Shown: positions 37,841 to 47,650 of the stretch, piece after piece
Numbering within the stretch: the first letter of the stretch is position 1
How the letters are laid out: every line of letters starts with the position of its first letter
Assembly (NCBI RefSeq): GCF_016907975.1
Contig: NZ_JAFBCY010000003.1
Coordinates: 806,001-870,000, forward strand
Direction: 5' to 3'
DNA length: 64,000 bases
Source of the DNA: Methylopila capsulata
Lineage (GTDB): Bacteria > Pseudomonadota > Alphaproteobacteria > Rhizobiales > Methylopilaceae
Translations under genes and position numbers: made by a program
Notes under the pieces: generated by a model
What the model saw: only the letters and a program-made list of their open reading frames with translations
Database searches by the model: none
What the model was told of the DNA's origin: nothing

Positions 37841-39508
37841 ATGATCACGGACCTCTGGTACAAGAACGCCATCGTCTACTGTCTCTCGGTCGAGAGCTTC
37901 ATGGACTCGAACGGCGACGGGGTCGGCGACTTCCCCGGCCTGACGCGCCGGCTCGACTACCTCCACGGCCTCGGCGTCACCGCCGTCTGGCTGATGCCGT
38001 TCCAGCCCTCGCCGGGGCGCGACGACGGCTACGACGTCTCCGACTACTACAACGTCGACCCGCGCTACGGCTCGCTCGGCGACTTCGTGGAGTTCACCCA
38101 CGCGGCGAAGCAGCGTGGCATGCGCGTGCTGATCGACCTCGTGGTCAACCACACCTCCGACCAGCACCCCTGGTTCAAGTCCGCCCGCGCGGACCCCAAG
38201 TCGCCGTTCCGCGACTGGTACGTCTGGTCGAAGACCAAGCCGAAGAACGCCGACGAGGGCATGGTGTTCCCCGGCGTCCAGAAGACGACCTGGACGCGGG
38301 ACGACGAGGCCAAGGCCTATTACTTCCACCGCTTCTATGAGTTCCAGCCCGACCTCAACACCGCCCACCCGGAGGTGCAGGCCGAGATCCTCAAGATCAT
38401 GGGGTTCTGGATCCAGCTCGGCGTGTCCGGCTTCCGCATGGACGCCGTGCCCTTCGTGATCGCCGAGAAGGGCGCCGACGTGACGACGCCGAAGGAGCAG
38501 TTCGGCATGCTCCGCTCGTTCCGGGAGTTCCTGCAGTGGCGCAAGGGTGACAGCGTCATTCTCGCCGAAGCCAACGTGATGCCCGAAGACGACATGAAGT
38601 ACTTCGGCGACGACGGCGACCGCATGCAGATGATGTTCAACTTCCAGGTCAACCAGCGCCTGTTCTATGCGCTGGCGAGCGCGGACGTCGCGCCGCTGGA
38701 GAAGGCCCTCAAGGAGACGCGGCCGGGCTATCCCACGGCGCAGTGGGGCATGTTCCTGCGCAACCACGACGAGCTGGACCTCGGACGCCTGACCGACGAG
38801 CAGCGGCAGGTCGCGTTCGACGCCTTCGGGCCCGAGAAATCGATGCAGCTCTACGACCGTGGCGTGCGGCGGCGTCTGGCCCCCATGCTGAAGGGCGACC
38901 GCCGCCGGCTGGAGCTCGCCTACAGCCTGATGTTCGCCCTGCCGGGCACGCCCGTGCTGCGCTACGGCGACGAGATCGCCATGGGCGACGACCTCGACCT
39001 GCCCGAGCGCTACTGCGCGCGCACGCCGATGCAGTGGGCGAACGAGCAGAACGGCGGATTCAGCACAGCTGAAAAGACTTATTTGCCGGCTATCTCAGGC
39101 GGCGGCTACGGCTATCAGTCCGTCAACGTGGCGCAGCAGCGGCGCGATCCGAACTCGTTTCTGAACTGGCTGGAGCGGATCGTCCGGATGCGGCAGGAGA
39201 CGCCCGAGATCGGCTGGGGCGAGTACCAGATCCTCCGTACGGGCGCGAAGGGCGTGCTCGCCATGCGCTACGACTGGCGGGGCAACGCAGCGGTGTTCCT
39301 CCACAACTTCGGCGAGGAGGGCTGCGACGTCGCCTTCCGCAGCGGCGGGGCGGAGGGCGAGCCGGACCATCTGGTCAACCTGCTGTCCGCCGACCACAGC
39401 CGTCCCGGCCCCGACGGCCGCCATCACGTCACGCTCGAGCCCTACGGCTACCGCTGGTACCGTCTCGGCCGCCTGGACGAGACCCAGCGCCGCACCGCCG
39501 CCGCGTGA
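37841..39508 (+). CDS. Trehalose synthase-like alpha-glucan enzyme (GH13)
   Basis: 555 residues, GH13 barrel. Conserved regions: DLVVNHTSDQHPWF, GVSGFRMDAVPF (nucleophile Asp in FRMDA), ILAEANVMPED (acid-base Glu), RNHDELDLGRL (third Asp). The N-terminal DLWYKNAIVYCLSVESFMDSNGDGVGDFPGL and MSLPGTPVLRYGDEIAMGDDL features match TreS-like enzymes (maltose to trehalose isomerisation), though related enzymes with other activities share them. Paired with a second GH13 gene 36 bases downstream; together they fit osmoprotectant or glucan turnover. Confidence 0.78.
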   Translation: MITDLWYKNAIVYCLSVESFMDSNGDGVGDFPGLTRRLDYLHGLGVTAVWLMPFQPSPGRDDGYDVSDYYNVDPRYGSLGDFVEFTHAAKQRGMRVLIDLVVNHTSDQHPWFKSARADPKSPFRDWYVWSKTKPKNADEGMVFPGVQKTTWTRDDEAKAYYFHRFYEFQPDLNTAHPEVQAEILKIMGFWIQLGVSGFRMDAVPFVIAEKGADVTTPKEQFGMLRSFREFLQWRKGDSVILAEANVMPEDDMKYFGDDGDRMQMMFNFQVNQRLFYALASADVAPLEKALKETRPGYPTAQWGMFLRNHDELDLGRLTDEQRQVAFDAFGPEKSMQLYDRGVRRRLAPMLKGDRRRLELAYSLMFALPGTPVLRYGDEIAMGDDLDLPERYCARTPMQWANEQNGGFSTAEKTYLPAISGGGYGYQSVNVAQQRRDPNSFLNWLERIVRMRQETPEIGWGEYQILRTGAKGVLAMRYDWRGNAAVFLHNFGEEGCDVAFRSGGAEGEPDHLVNLLSADHSRPGPDGRHHVTLEPYGYRWYRLGRLDETQRRTAAA

Positions 39509-39544
39509 CCTCCCCGTTTTGACGCCGGCTCCCAGGACCGATCC

Positions 39545-41128
<1,584 letters not shown>

Positions 41129-41140
41129 GAGCGCCGGCGC

Positions 41141-42151
41141 TCAGCCTTCGGGCAGCGCCACGATCCCGGCCTTGCCGTCCTCGGTGCCGAAGGCGATGCG
41201 GGAGCCGATGCGGTCCCAGCCGAGCGCGGTGACCGGGCCGCCCTCGCCCGGCGCGCGGCCGAGGATCTCCGCGCCGTCGGACAGGCGCGCCAGCAGGATG
41301 CAGCCGTCCTCGTACCCGAGCGCCACGACCGGGGCCTTGGGGTGCGCCGCGACGCGGGAGACGCGCGCCGGGCGGATGCCGAGCTCCTTCGGGGCCTTGC
41401 CCATGGGCCCGTCCTTCGACTGGAACGGCCAGATGACGGCGGCGTCGGCGCCGGCGGAGGCGAGCCACTTGCCGTCCGACGTCCAGTCCACCGAGCGCAC
41501 CTTGCCGGGGTAGCCGGTCATGCGCATGTGCGCCCCATCCGACAGGCGCCAGCCGTGCAGCGCGTTCTCCTGCATGGTCGTCACGACGAACTTGCCGTCG
41601 GGCGCGAAGCTTACGTCGATGTGGCTGCCCTTCCAGGTCAGCTCCTTCGGCGCGCCTTCGGTGCGCGGAAACCAGAGCGAGACGCCGTTGTAGCGCGAGA
41701 CCGCGAGCTGGTAGCCCTTCGGCGCGAAGGCGAGGCCGCGGGCGGCGGAGGGCGACTCGAACGTGCGGACATCGCCCTTGCCGTCGCGCGCGAACACCTT
41801 TTTGCCGGCCGACCATGCGACCGCGCCGTCGGGGCCGATCGCGACCGCGTCGATCCAGCCCTTGGCCTCGCCCACCGGCTCCGGCGTGTCGCCGGCCGCG
41901 AACTTCAGCACTTTGCCGTCGTCGCCGCCGGTGACGAGCAGGTTCGGCGCGACCGCCGTCGACACCACGCCGCCGTCGTGCGCAGGCACGCGCAGCTCGC
42001 CGTCGTCGCCCACGAACAGCACGGCGCCGTCGCCGAGCGCGAAGGCCGCCGCGCCGCCCAGGAAGGTCGCGGCGACGACATAGGCCCCGGCCTCGACCGG
42101 CGTCAGCCGGTCGGTCAGCGAGGGATAGCCGGCGTCGGTGGGCATGGACAT
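41141..42151 (-). CDS. WD40 repeat protein
   Basis: 336 residues from ATG 42149-42151 (an ATG two codons later is also possible). Seven-bladed propeller-like blocks with GGDDGKVLKFAAG, VRSVDWTSDGKWLASAGADAAVIW, RVAAHPKAPVVALGYEDGCILLARL and VTALGWDRIGSRIAFGTEDGKAGI. No signal peptide or enzyme domain. Convergent with the alpha-glucosidase gene (13-base gap). WD40 proteins scaffold partners; no partner is evident here. Confidence 0.85.
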   Translation of the reverse strand: MSMPTDAGYPSLTDRLTPVEAGAYVVAATFLGGAAAFALGDGAVLFVGDDGELRVPAHDGGVVSTAVAPNLLVTGGDDGKVLKFAAGDTPEPVGEAKGWIDAVAIGPDGAVAWSAGKKVFARDGKGDVRTFESPSAARGLAFAPKGYQLAVSRYNGVSLWFPRTEGAPKELTWKGSHIDVSFAPDGKFVVTTMQENALHGWRLSDGAHMRMTGYPGKVRSVDWTSDGKWLASAGADAAVIWPFQSKDGPMGKAPKELGIRPARVSRVAAHPKAPVVALGYEDGCILLARLSDGAEILGRAPGEGGPVTALGWDRIGSRIAFGTEDGKAGIVALPEG

Positions 42152-42399
42152 GAGGCGCGCGCGTCCGTTTCGGGCGAAGGGGGAAGACCGAGAGGCATAC
42201 AGGCGCGCGGGGCGGCTTCGCAAGCCGGCGCGGCCCTGGGCGGTTGCCGGGCTTTGGGAAGGGGATGAGGCGCGGACCTCGCTGGAGTAAGACCGCGCGT
42301 CGCCGTGCGCGCGCTGTCCGCCTCTCGACCCGTCCGCGGATCATGCTAAAAGGCGCGGGTCCCTGGCCGGTCCGCCGCCGTAACACTGGAGTTTCGCCC

Positions 42400-42648
42400 G
42401 TGCCCGACGCTTCCGCCGGTTCGCTCGACGTCAAGCGCGTGGTCACGCTCGCGGGCGCCACGGTGCTGATCGCGACGCAGACCATCGCCGCCTCCGTCGC
42501 CGGCGGCTGGGCGATCGCCGGGTTCTTCGGCCTCGGCGAGATCGGCGCCTACGCGCTCGAAGCGGCCGGCCTCGCCGTCGGCGTCTGGATCGTCGTCAAG
42601 TTCGTCCGCGCCGCGCTGAAGCAGGAGCCGCTGCGCACGCAGGGCTGA
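42400..42648 (+). CDS. Small two-span membrane protein
   Basis: 82 residues, starting at GTG 42400 with TGGAG nine bases upstream. A polar N-terminus (VPDASAGSLDVKRV) and two hydrophobic segments (LAGATVLIATQTIAASVAGG and YALEAAGLAVGVWIVVKFV) with basic C-terminus. No named family recognised. The gene ends 48 bases before a type B repeat and the zinc operon. Confidence 0.6.
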   Translation: MPDASAGSLDVKRVVTLAGATVLIATQTIAASVAGGWAIAGFFGLGEIGAYALEAAGLAVGVWIVVKFVRAALKQEPLRTQG

Positions 42649-42696
42649 GGGACGGGTTCCTCCCCTCTCATCGGATTCAGGACGAGGCGCGGGTAT

Positions 42697-42860
42697 CCCT
42701 CCTCGAGCGGAGCTTGGGGAGGGTGGCCTCGGCCGACAGGCCGAGGTCGGGTGTGGTCTCGGGCGTAGCGCCGCGGCGCCCCGGGGCTTCATCCCCCACC
42801 CACCCGACCCGGCCGGGCTTCGCCCGTCCACCCTCCCCTCTGGCGAGGGAGGGATGCCCG
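42697..42860. repeat. Palindromic intergenic repeat, type B (inverted copy)
   Basis: Inverted relative to the copy at 24251-24405: ATCCCTCCTC and AGCGGAGCTTGGGGAGGG at the left, GGCCTCGGCCGACAGGCCGAGG, a variable middle, then GGCCGGGCTTCGCCCGTCC and the ending CTCGCCAGAGGGGAGGG (complement strand). Lies between the small membrane protein gene and the zinc operon. Confidence 0.8.
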
Positions 42861-42934
42861 CGTTTCTCCGTTACCGCCCGAAGACGTCAGCGCCGTCGGT
42901 TGACGCCGGCAGAGCTCTCTTGCATCGCAAAAAC

Positions 42935-42947
42935 GTTACGATATAAC
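42935..42947 (+). promoter_or_regulatory. Zur-like operator
   Basis: GTTACGATATAAC, arms GTTA and TAAC, in an AT-rich island (AAAACGTTACGATATAACAT) 41 bases before the His-rich gene of the zinc operon. It resembles the Zur boxes of Alphaproteobacteria with TATAACATT (from memory). Only copy seen in the window. Confidence 0.65.
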
Positions 42948-42987
42948 ATTCGCCGCAGAGCGCTCCCCGCGCCCGACCGAGTTCGTC

Positions 42988-43206
42988 ATGACGTCCACCC
43001 ACGCCCACGACCATCACGCCCACGCTCACGGCGCGCATGACCCTGGCTCTCATGGCCACGACCATGCCCCGCGGCCGCACGGCCATGGCCCCCGCGCGCA
43101 GGCGCCCGCGGCATCGCTGCTGCGGACCTCGGCGCTCGCCCGGCTCGGCGGCGTCTCCGCGACGCTGATCGTGCTGTGGGCCGGCGTCGCCTGGGCGCTG
43201 GCATGA
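42988..43206 (+). CDS. His-rich small membrane protein, first gene of the zinc operon
   Basis: 72 residues. The first ~35 are a histidine-rich, metal-binding tract (about 14 His, mostly as HDHHAHAHG and HGHDH), then basic residues and one C-terminal hydrophobic helix (ATLIVLWAGVAWALA). Its stop overlaps the ATPase start (ATGA), so it is translationally coupled to the zinc transporter. Too short for a family call. Possible zinc buffer or donor at the membrane; no name known to me. Confidence 0.72.
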   Translation: MTSTHAHDHHAHAHGAHDPGSHGHDHAPRPHGHGPRAQAPAASLLRTSALARLGGVSATLIVLWAGVAWALA

Positions 43207-43943
43207 GCGCGCTCCGGCTCGAGGACGTGACGCTCGGCTACGACCGTCACCCCGCCGTGCACCACCTCGACGGCGCCGTCGCGCCGGGCGCGCTGCTGGC
43301 GGTGGTCGGACCGAACGGCGCCGGCAAGTCCACCCTGCTCAAGGGCCTCGTCGGGGCGATCGAGCCGATCGGCGGGCGCATCGACCGCGGCGCGCTCGGC
43401 CCCCGCGACATCGCCTACCTGCCCCAGGCCGCCGAGCTCGACCGCAGCTTCCCGATCGACGTGTTCGACCTCGTCGCCACCGGCCTCTGGCGCCGCACCG
43501 GTCTGTTCGGCGGCGTCGGCCGCGCGGACCGGGAGCGGGTGGCGGAGGCGATCGCCGGCGTCGGCCTGACCGGGTTCGAGCGCCGCGCCATCGGCACGCT
43601 CTCCGGCGGCCAGTTGCAGCGCGCGCTGTTCGCGCGGCTGCTGCTGCAGGACGCCTCCGTCATCCTGCTCGACGAGCCCTTCGCCGCCATCGACGCCAAG
43701 ACGGTCGAGGACCTGCTGGCGCTAGTCGCGCGCTGGCATTCCGAGCGCCGCACGGTGATCGCGGTGCTGCACGACATGGACATGGTCCGCCGCGCCTTCC
43801 CCGAGACGCTGCTGCTCGCCCGCCGCGCCGTGGCCTGGGGGCCGACCGCGGAGGCGCTAAAGCCGGAGCGCCTGCTCGAGGCCCGCGCCATGACCGAGGC
43901 GTTCGACGACGCCGCCCCGTTCTGCTCCGCGAACGCGGCCTGA
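43203..43943 (+). CDS. znuC: Zinc/manganese ABC transporter ATPase (ZnuC/AztA type)
   Basis: 246 residues. Walker A GPNGAGKST, signature LSGGQLQRALFARLL, Walker B VILLDEPFAAID and the H-loop AVLHDMD. N-terminal MSALRLEDVTLGYDRHPAVHH matches zinc/manganese importers rather than other ABC families. It is followed at four bases by the permease gene. Zinc specificity is supported by the His-rich neighbours and Zur-like box; the gene order ATPase-permease-binding protein also recalls Azt systems. Symbol given for the Znu family in general. Confidence 0.88.
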   Translation: MSALRLEDVTLGYDRHPAVHHLDGAVAPGALLAVVGPNGAGKSTLLKGLVGAIEPIGGRIDRGALGPRDIAYLPQAAELDRSFPIDVFDLVATGLWRRTGLFGGVGRADRERVAEAIAGVGLTGFERRAIGTLSGGQLQRALFARLLLQDASVILLDEPFAAIDAKTVEDLLALVARWHSERRTVIAVLHDMDMVRRAFPETLLLARRAVAWGPTAEALKPERLLEARAMTEAFDDAAPFCSANAA

Positions 43944-43947
43944 CGCG

Positions 43948-44823
43948 ATGACCCTCTACGACGCCCTCGTCGGCCCCTTCGCCGAGTTCGCCTTCATGCG
44001 GCGGGCGCTGGTGGGGTCGCTCGCGCTGTCGCTCGGCGCGGCGCCGATCGGCGTGTTCCTGATGCTGAGGCGCATGAGCCTGACCGGCGACGCCATGGCC
44101 CACGCTATCCTGCCCGGCGCGGCGGTCGGCTTCCTCGTGGCCGGCCTGTCGCTGCCGGCGATGACGCTGGGCGGCCTCGTCGCGGGCGTCTCGGTCGCGC
44201 TGCTCACCGGCCTCGTCGCCCGCACCACCGTGCTGAAGGAGGACGCGGCGCTCGCCTCGTTCTACCTGCTGTCGCTCGCGCTCGGCGTCACGCTGGTCTC
44301 GCTCAAAGGGTCGAACGTCGACCTGCTGCACGTGCTGTTCGGCTCGGTGCTGGCGCTCGACGACCAGGCCATGCTGCTGCTGGCGGGCGTCGCCAGCGTC
44401 ACGTTGGTCGCGCTCGCGCTGATCTACCGGCCGCTGGTGCTGGAATGCGTCGACCCCGGCTTCCTGCGCTCGGTGAGCCGCGCGGGCGGGCCGGTCCATT
44501 TCATCTTCCTCGGTCTCGTGGTGCTGAACCTCGTCGCCGGGTTCCAGGCGCTCGGCACGCTGCTTGCGGTCGGCGTCATGATGCTGCCGGCGGCCGCCGC
44601 GCGCTTCTGGTCGAACGCGCTGACGCCGATGTTCGCGGTCGCGATCCTGGTCGCGAGCCTCGCAAGCGTCGCCGGCCTCCTCGTCTCCTACCACTTCGAC
44701 CTTCCGACCGGCCCCGCGATCATCCTCTCGGCCGGCGTCCTCTACCTCGTCTCCGTCGCCGTCGGCTGGTCCGGCGGCGTGCTCTGGCGGCTCGCGCCGC
44801 CGCGCCACCACAGGGCGGCCTGA
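43948..44823 (+). CDS. znuB: Zinc/manganese ABC transporter permease (ZnuB/AztB type)
   Basis: 291 residues, about eight membrane helices. ABC-3 permease signatures: MSLTGDAMAHAILPGAAVGFL in the first third, GSNVDLLHVLFGSVLALDD in the middle and LLAVGVMMLPAAAARFW near the C-terminus. Start ATG 43948, four bases after the ATPase stop. Works with the preceding ATPase and the following binding protein to import Zn2+ into the cytosol. Confidence 0.9.
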   Translation: MTLYDALVGPFAEFAFMRRALVGSLALSLGAAPIGVFLMLRRMSLTGDAMAHAILPGAAVGFLVAGLSLPAMTLGGLVAGVSVALLTGLVARTTVLKEDAALASFYLLSLALGVTLVSLKGSNVDLLHVLFGSVLALDDQAMLLLAGVASVTLVALALIYRPLVLECVDPGFLRSVSRAGGPVHFIFLGLVVLNLVAGFQALGTLLAVGVMMLPAAAARFWSNALTPMFAVAILVASLASVAGLLVSYHFDLPTGPAIILSAGVLYLVSVAVGWSGGVLWRLAPPRHHRAA

Positions 44824-44853
44824 CCGCCCGAACGTCATCTTCCGGAGGTTTTC

Positions 44854-45777
44854 ATGATGCGGATGCGCTCTCTCCTCGCCGCCGCGGTCACGGCCGCGTT
44901 CGTCGTCACGCCGGCCGCGGCCGAGCCCGTCAAGGCGCTTGCGACCTTCTCGATCATCGGCGACCTCGTCCGCCAGGTCGGCGGCGACCGCGTGACGGTC
45001 GAGACGCTCGTCGGCCCCGACGGCGACGCCCATGTGTTCTCGCCGGCCCCGGCCGACGCCAAGAAGGCGGCGGACGCCGCCGTGATCTTCGAGAACGGAC
45101 TCGGCCTCGAGGGCTGGATCGACCGGCTCGCGAAATCCTCAGGCGCCAAGGGAACGGTGGTGATCGCCTCCAAGGGCGTCACGGCCCAGACGATGGAGGA
45201 CGAGGACGACGGCCATGCCAAAGGCCACGACCATGGGCACGGCCACGAGGTCACCGACCCGCACGCCTGGCAGTCGGTCCCGAACGCCAAGCTCTACGTG
45301 GCGAACATCCGCGACGCGCTGATCGCGGCCGATCCCGAGGGCAAGACGGCCTACGAGGCGAACGCGACCGCCTATCTCGCGACCCTCGACGCGCTCGACG
45401 CCGAGATCCGCGCGGGCCTCGCCAAGATTCCGGCGGAGCGCCGCAAGATCATCACCTCGCACGACGCCTTCGGCTATTACGCCAAGGCCTACGGCGTGGA
45501 GATCATCTCGCCGCAGGGCGTCTCGACCGAAGCGGAGGCCTCCGCCAAGGACGTCGCGAAGATCATCCGCCAGATCAAGGCGGAGAAGATCCCGGCGGTG
45601 TTCGTCGAGAACATCACCGACAAGCGGCTGGTGGAGCGCATCGCCAAGGAGACCGGGGCTGCGGTGGGCGGAACGCTCTACTCCGACGCGCTGTCGGGCC
45701 CGGACGGTCCGGCGGGAACTTACGTCGACATGATGCGCTCGAACCTCCGCGAGCTGACGGCCGCGCTGTCGAGCTGA
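44854..45777 (+). CDS. znuA: Zinc ABC transporter periplasmic binding protein (ZnuA/AztC type)
   Basis: 307 residues with signal peptide (cleaved near AAAEP). Cluster A-I fold. The metal ligands expected are His in GPDGDAHVFSPAP, His in DPHAWQSV, His in SHDAFGYYAKAYG and an acidic residue near TGAAVGGTLYSDAL. A His/Asp/Glu-rich loop (MEDEDDGHAKGHDHGHGHEV) lies between, a feature of zinc-binding members. Start ATG 44854 has GGAGG about seven bases upstream. Last gene of the operon; a type A repeat follows. Confidence 0.9.
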   Translation: MMRMRSLLAAAVTAAFVVTPAAAEPVKALATFSIIGDLVRQVGGDRVTVETLVGPDGDAHVFSPAPADAKKAADAAVIFENGLGLEGWIDRLAKSSGAKGTVVIASKGVTAQTMEDEDDGHAKGHDHGHGHEVTDPHAWQSVPNAKLYVANIRDALIAADPEGKTAYEANATAYLATLDALDAEIRAGLAKIPAERRKIITSHDAFGYYAKAYGVEIISPQGVSTEAEASAKDVAKIIRQIKAEKIPAVFVENITDKRLVERIAKETGAAVGGTLYSDALSGPDGPAGTYVDMMRSNLRELTAALSS

Positions 45778-45797
45778 GGCTGCCGGGCGGGTCTCTT

Positions 45798-45891
45798 CGT
45801 CATCCCCCGGCTGGTCCGGGGGATCCAGCCTCGTGACGGACCGCGGCGGCCAGCGGATGACTGGATGCCCCGGACGAGCCGGGGCATGACG
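45798..45891. repeat. Palindromic intergenic repeat, type A
   Basis: Begins CGTCATCCCCCGG and ends CCGGGGCATGACG. Left hairpin ATCCCCCGGCTGGTCCGGGGGAT and right hairpin ATGCCCCGGACGAGCCGGGGCAT flank a middle that differs from the copy at 16913. The gap between the zinc operon and the AHSA1-domain gene. Confidence 0.82.
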
Positions 45892-45951
45892 CGGCGTATG
45901 CGCAACGTCACCCCGGAAATCATGCCGGCATAGGCCGCCGGCGAGGCCGCC

Positions 45952-46422
45952 TCACAGCGTCTTCGCCAGCGCCTCGAGTTGGTCCGCCACCTGCCCCCAG
46001 CCCTGATGGAACCCCATCGCCTCGTGGGCGGCCTTGTCCTCGGCCGTCCAGTGGCGCGCGATCGCGGTGTAGCGCGTCTTGCCCCCTTCGTCCGCGAAGG
46101 TGAGAATCCCGACGAAAAACGGCTTCTCCGAAGGCTTCCACGCCTCGGTGAAGGCGTCGGTGAAGACGATCTTTTCGTTCGGGACCGCGTCGAGATAGAC
46201 GCCCGACATCGGCATGTCCTCGCCTTCGGGCGAGCGCATGGTGATGCGGTTCGACCCGCCGGGGCGGACGTCGAGCTCGGCGTGCGGGGTGGTGTAGGGC
46301 AGCGGCGCGAAGAAACGCTTCAGCAGCTCCGGCTCGGTCCAGCAGTGGTAGAGCGCCGCGCGCGGCGCGTCGAGCAGGCGGGTCAGCACGAGGTCGCGGT
46401 TCGGATCGGTGTCGTCGGTCAT
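45952..46422 (-). CDS. SRPBCC (AHSA1-domain) protein
   Basis: 156 residues from ATG 46420-46422. START-like AHSA1 domain spanning nearly all: LVLTRLLDAPRAALYHCWTEPELLKRFFAP, LDVRPGGSNRITMRSPEG, IVFTDAFTEAW and the C-terminal GFHQGWGQVADQLEALAKTL. These small ligand-binding proteins, often paired with ArsR regulators, are of unclear role. No ArsR gene is adjacent here. Confidence 0.88.
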   Translation of the reverse strand: MTDDTDPNRDLVLTRLLDAPRAALYHCWTEPELLKRFFAPLPYTTPHAELDVRPGGSNRITMRSPEGEDMPMSGVYLDAVPNEKIVFTDAFTEAWKPSEKPFFVGILTFADEGGKTRYTAIARHWTAEDKAAHEAMGFHQGWGQVADQLEALAKTL

Positions 46423-46560
46423 GGCGTCTGCTCCCGGTGACGGATCGGTTCGCTTTCGAGGACGGACGGGACGCCGCCGTCCCGACAGGGCCATTCCGCA
46501 AATTGTCCAGCCGGACGTTCAACCCGAAAACCTTAACCCCTCCCGGCCATCCTCACGCCC

Positions 46561-47541
46561 ATGACGTCGCCCGCCGCCCAGACCCTCGACGACCTGCTGC
46601 TTCCCGCGGCCCCGGACCTGCGCCAGGCCGTCGCGGAGTGGCTGCGGCATCTCGCGACCGAGCGGCGGCTGTCGCCGAACACTGTCGAGGCCTACGGCCG
46701 CGACGTCCGCATCTTTCTCACCTTCCTGCAGGGCCATCTCGGCGCGCCGGCTTCGCTGGACGACCTCACCGCGCTGAAGCCCCGCGACCTGCGCGCCTTT
46801 CTCGCCGCCCGGCGGGCGGAGGGGCTGGTCAGCCGCTCGCTGATGCGGGCGCTGGCCTCGAGCCGCTCGCTCGCGCGCTTTCTCGCCCGCAGCGGCCGTG
46901 GCGAGGCGTCGGCCTTCGCGGCGGTGCGGTCTCCCAAGATCCCGCGCAGCCTTCCGAAGCCGGTCTCGCCGGCGGCGGCGCGCGCGCTGGCCGACGCCGA
47001 CACCCGCGCGGGCGAGGAACGCGAGGGTTGGGTGCTCGCCCGCGACGCGGCGGTGATCGCGTTGCTCTACGGCTGCGGGCTGCGCATCTCGGAGGCGCTG
47101 TCGCTCACACGGGCGCAGGCGCCGGTCGAGGGCGTCGACCGTATCGAGGTCACCGGCAAGGGCGGCAAGACTCGCCAGCTGCCCGTCATTCCCGCGGTTC
47201 AGGCCTCCATCGCGGCCTATCTCGCAGACTGCCCCTGGACGCTCGCGCCCTCCGGGCCGCTGTTCGTGGGCGCCAAGGGCGGCCCGCTGAACCCGCGCAT
47301 CGTGCAGGCGGCCGTGGCGCGCATGCGAGGGGGCCTTGGCCTGCCCGACAGCGCGACGCCGCATGCGCTGCGCCACTCCTTCGCGACCCATCTGCTGGCG
47401 CGCGGCGGCGACCTGCGGACCATTCAGGAATTGCTCGGCCACGCCAGCCTCTCGACCACGCAGATCTACACCGAGGTCGACGCCGCCCGGCTCGTCGCCG
47501 TGCACCAGCAGTTCCACCCCCGGGCCCGCGCGCGGGCCTGA
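46561..47541 (+). CDS. xerC: Tyrosine recombinase XerC
   Basis: 326 residues. Resolves chromosome dimers at dif with XerD near the division septum. N-terminal SAM-like core (LRHLATERRLSPNTVEAYGRDVRIFLTFL), catalytic domain with Arg in YGCGLRISEALSL, Lys in TGKGGKTRQLPV, HxxR in PHALRHSFATHLL, His in LGHASLSTTQIYT and Tyr in the same segment. All catalytic residues are present. Start ATG 46561; it is the first gene of a pair with the CobW GTPase, 109 bases ahead. Confidence 0.92.
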   Translation: MTSPAAQTLDDLLLPAAPDLRQAVAEWLRHLATERRLSPNTVEAYGRDVRIFLTFLQGHLGAPASLDDLTALKPRDLRAFLAARRAEGLVSRSLMRALASSRSLARFLARSGRGEASAFAAVRSPKIPRSLPKPVSPAAARALADADTRAGEEREGWVLARDAAVIALLYGCGLRISEALSLTRAQAPVEGVDRIEVTGKGGKTRQLPVIPAVQASIAAYLADCPWTLAPSGPLFVGAKGGPLNPRIVQAAVARMRGGLGLPDSATPHALRHSFATHLLARGGDLRTIQELLGHASLSTTQIYTEVDAARLVAVHQQFHPRARARA

Positions 47542-47650
47542 TACGCCGCGGTCGCGCCCCGTGACGCCAGCGCCCGGCGTCGCTATATCAGGCGCGACCC
47601 ATCCATCCCGAAGCGGCCCCTCTCTGGCCGCGCCTGCCTCCGGAGGCTCC

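Noticed and set aside
42688-42860. Possible small genes within the type B repeat
   Set aside because: The same nucleotide blocks occur inverted at 24251-24405 and show hairpins, not codon bias; reading frames are shadows.
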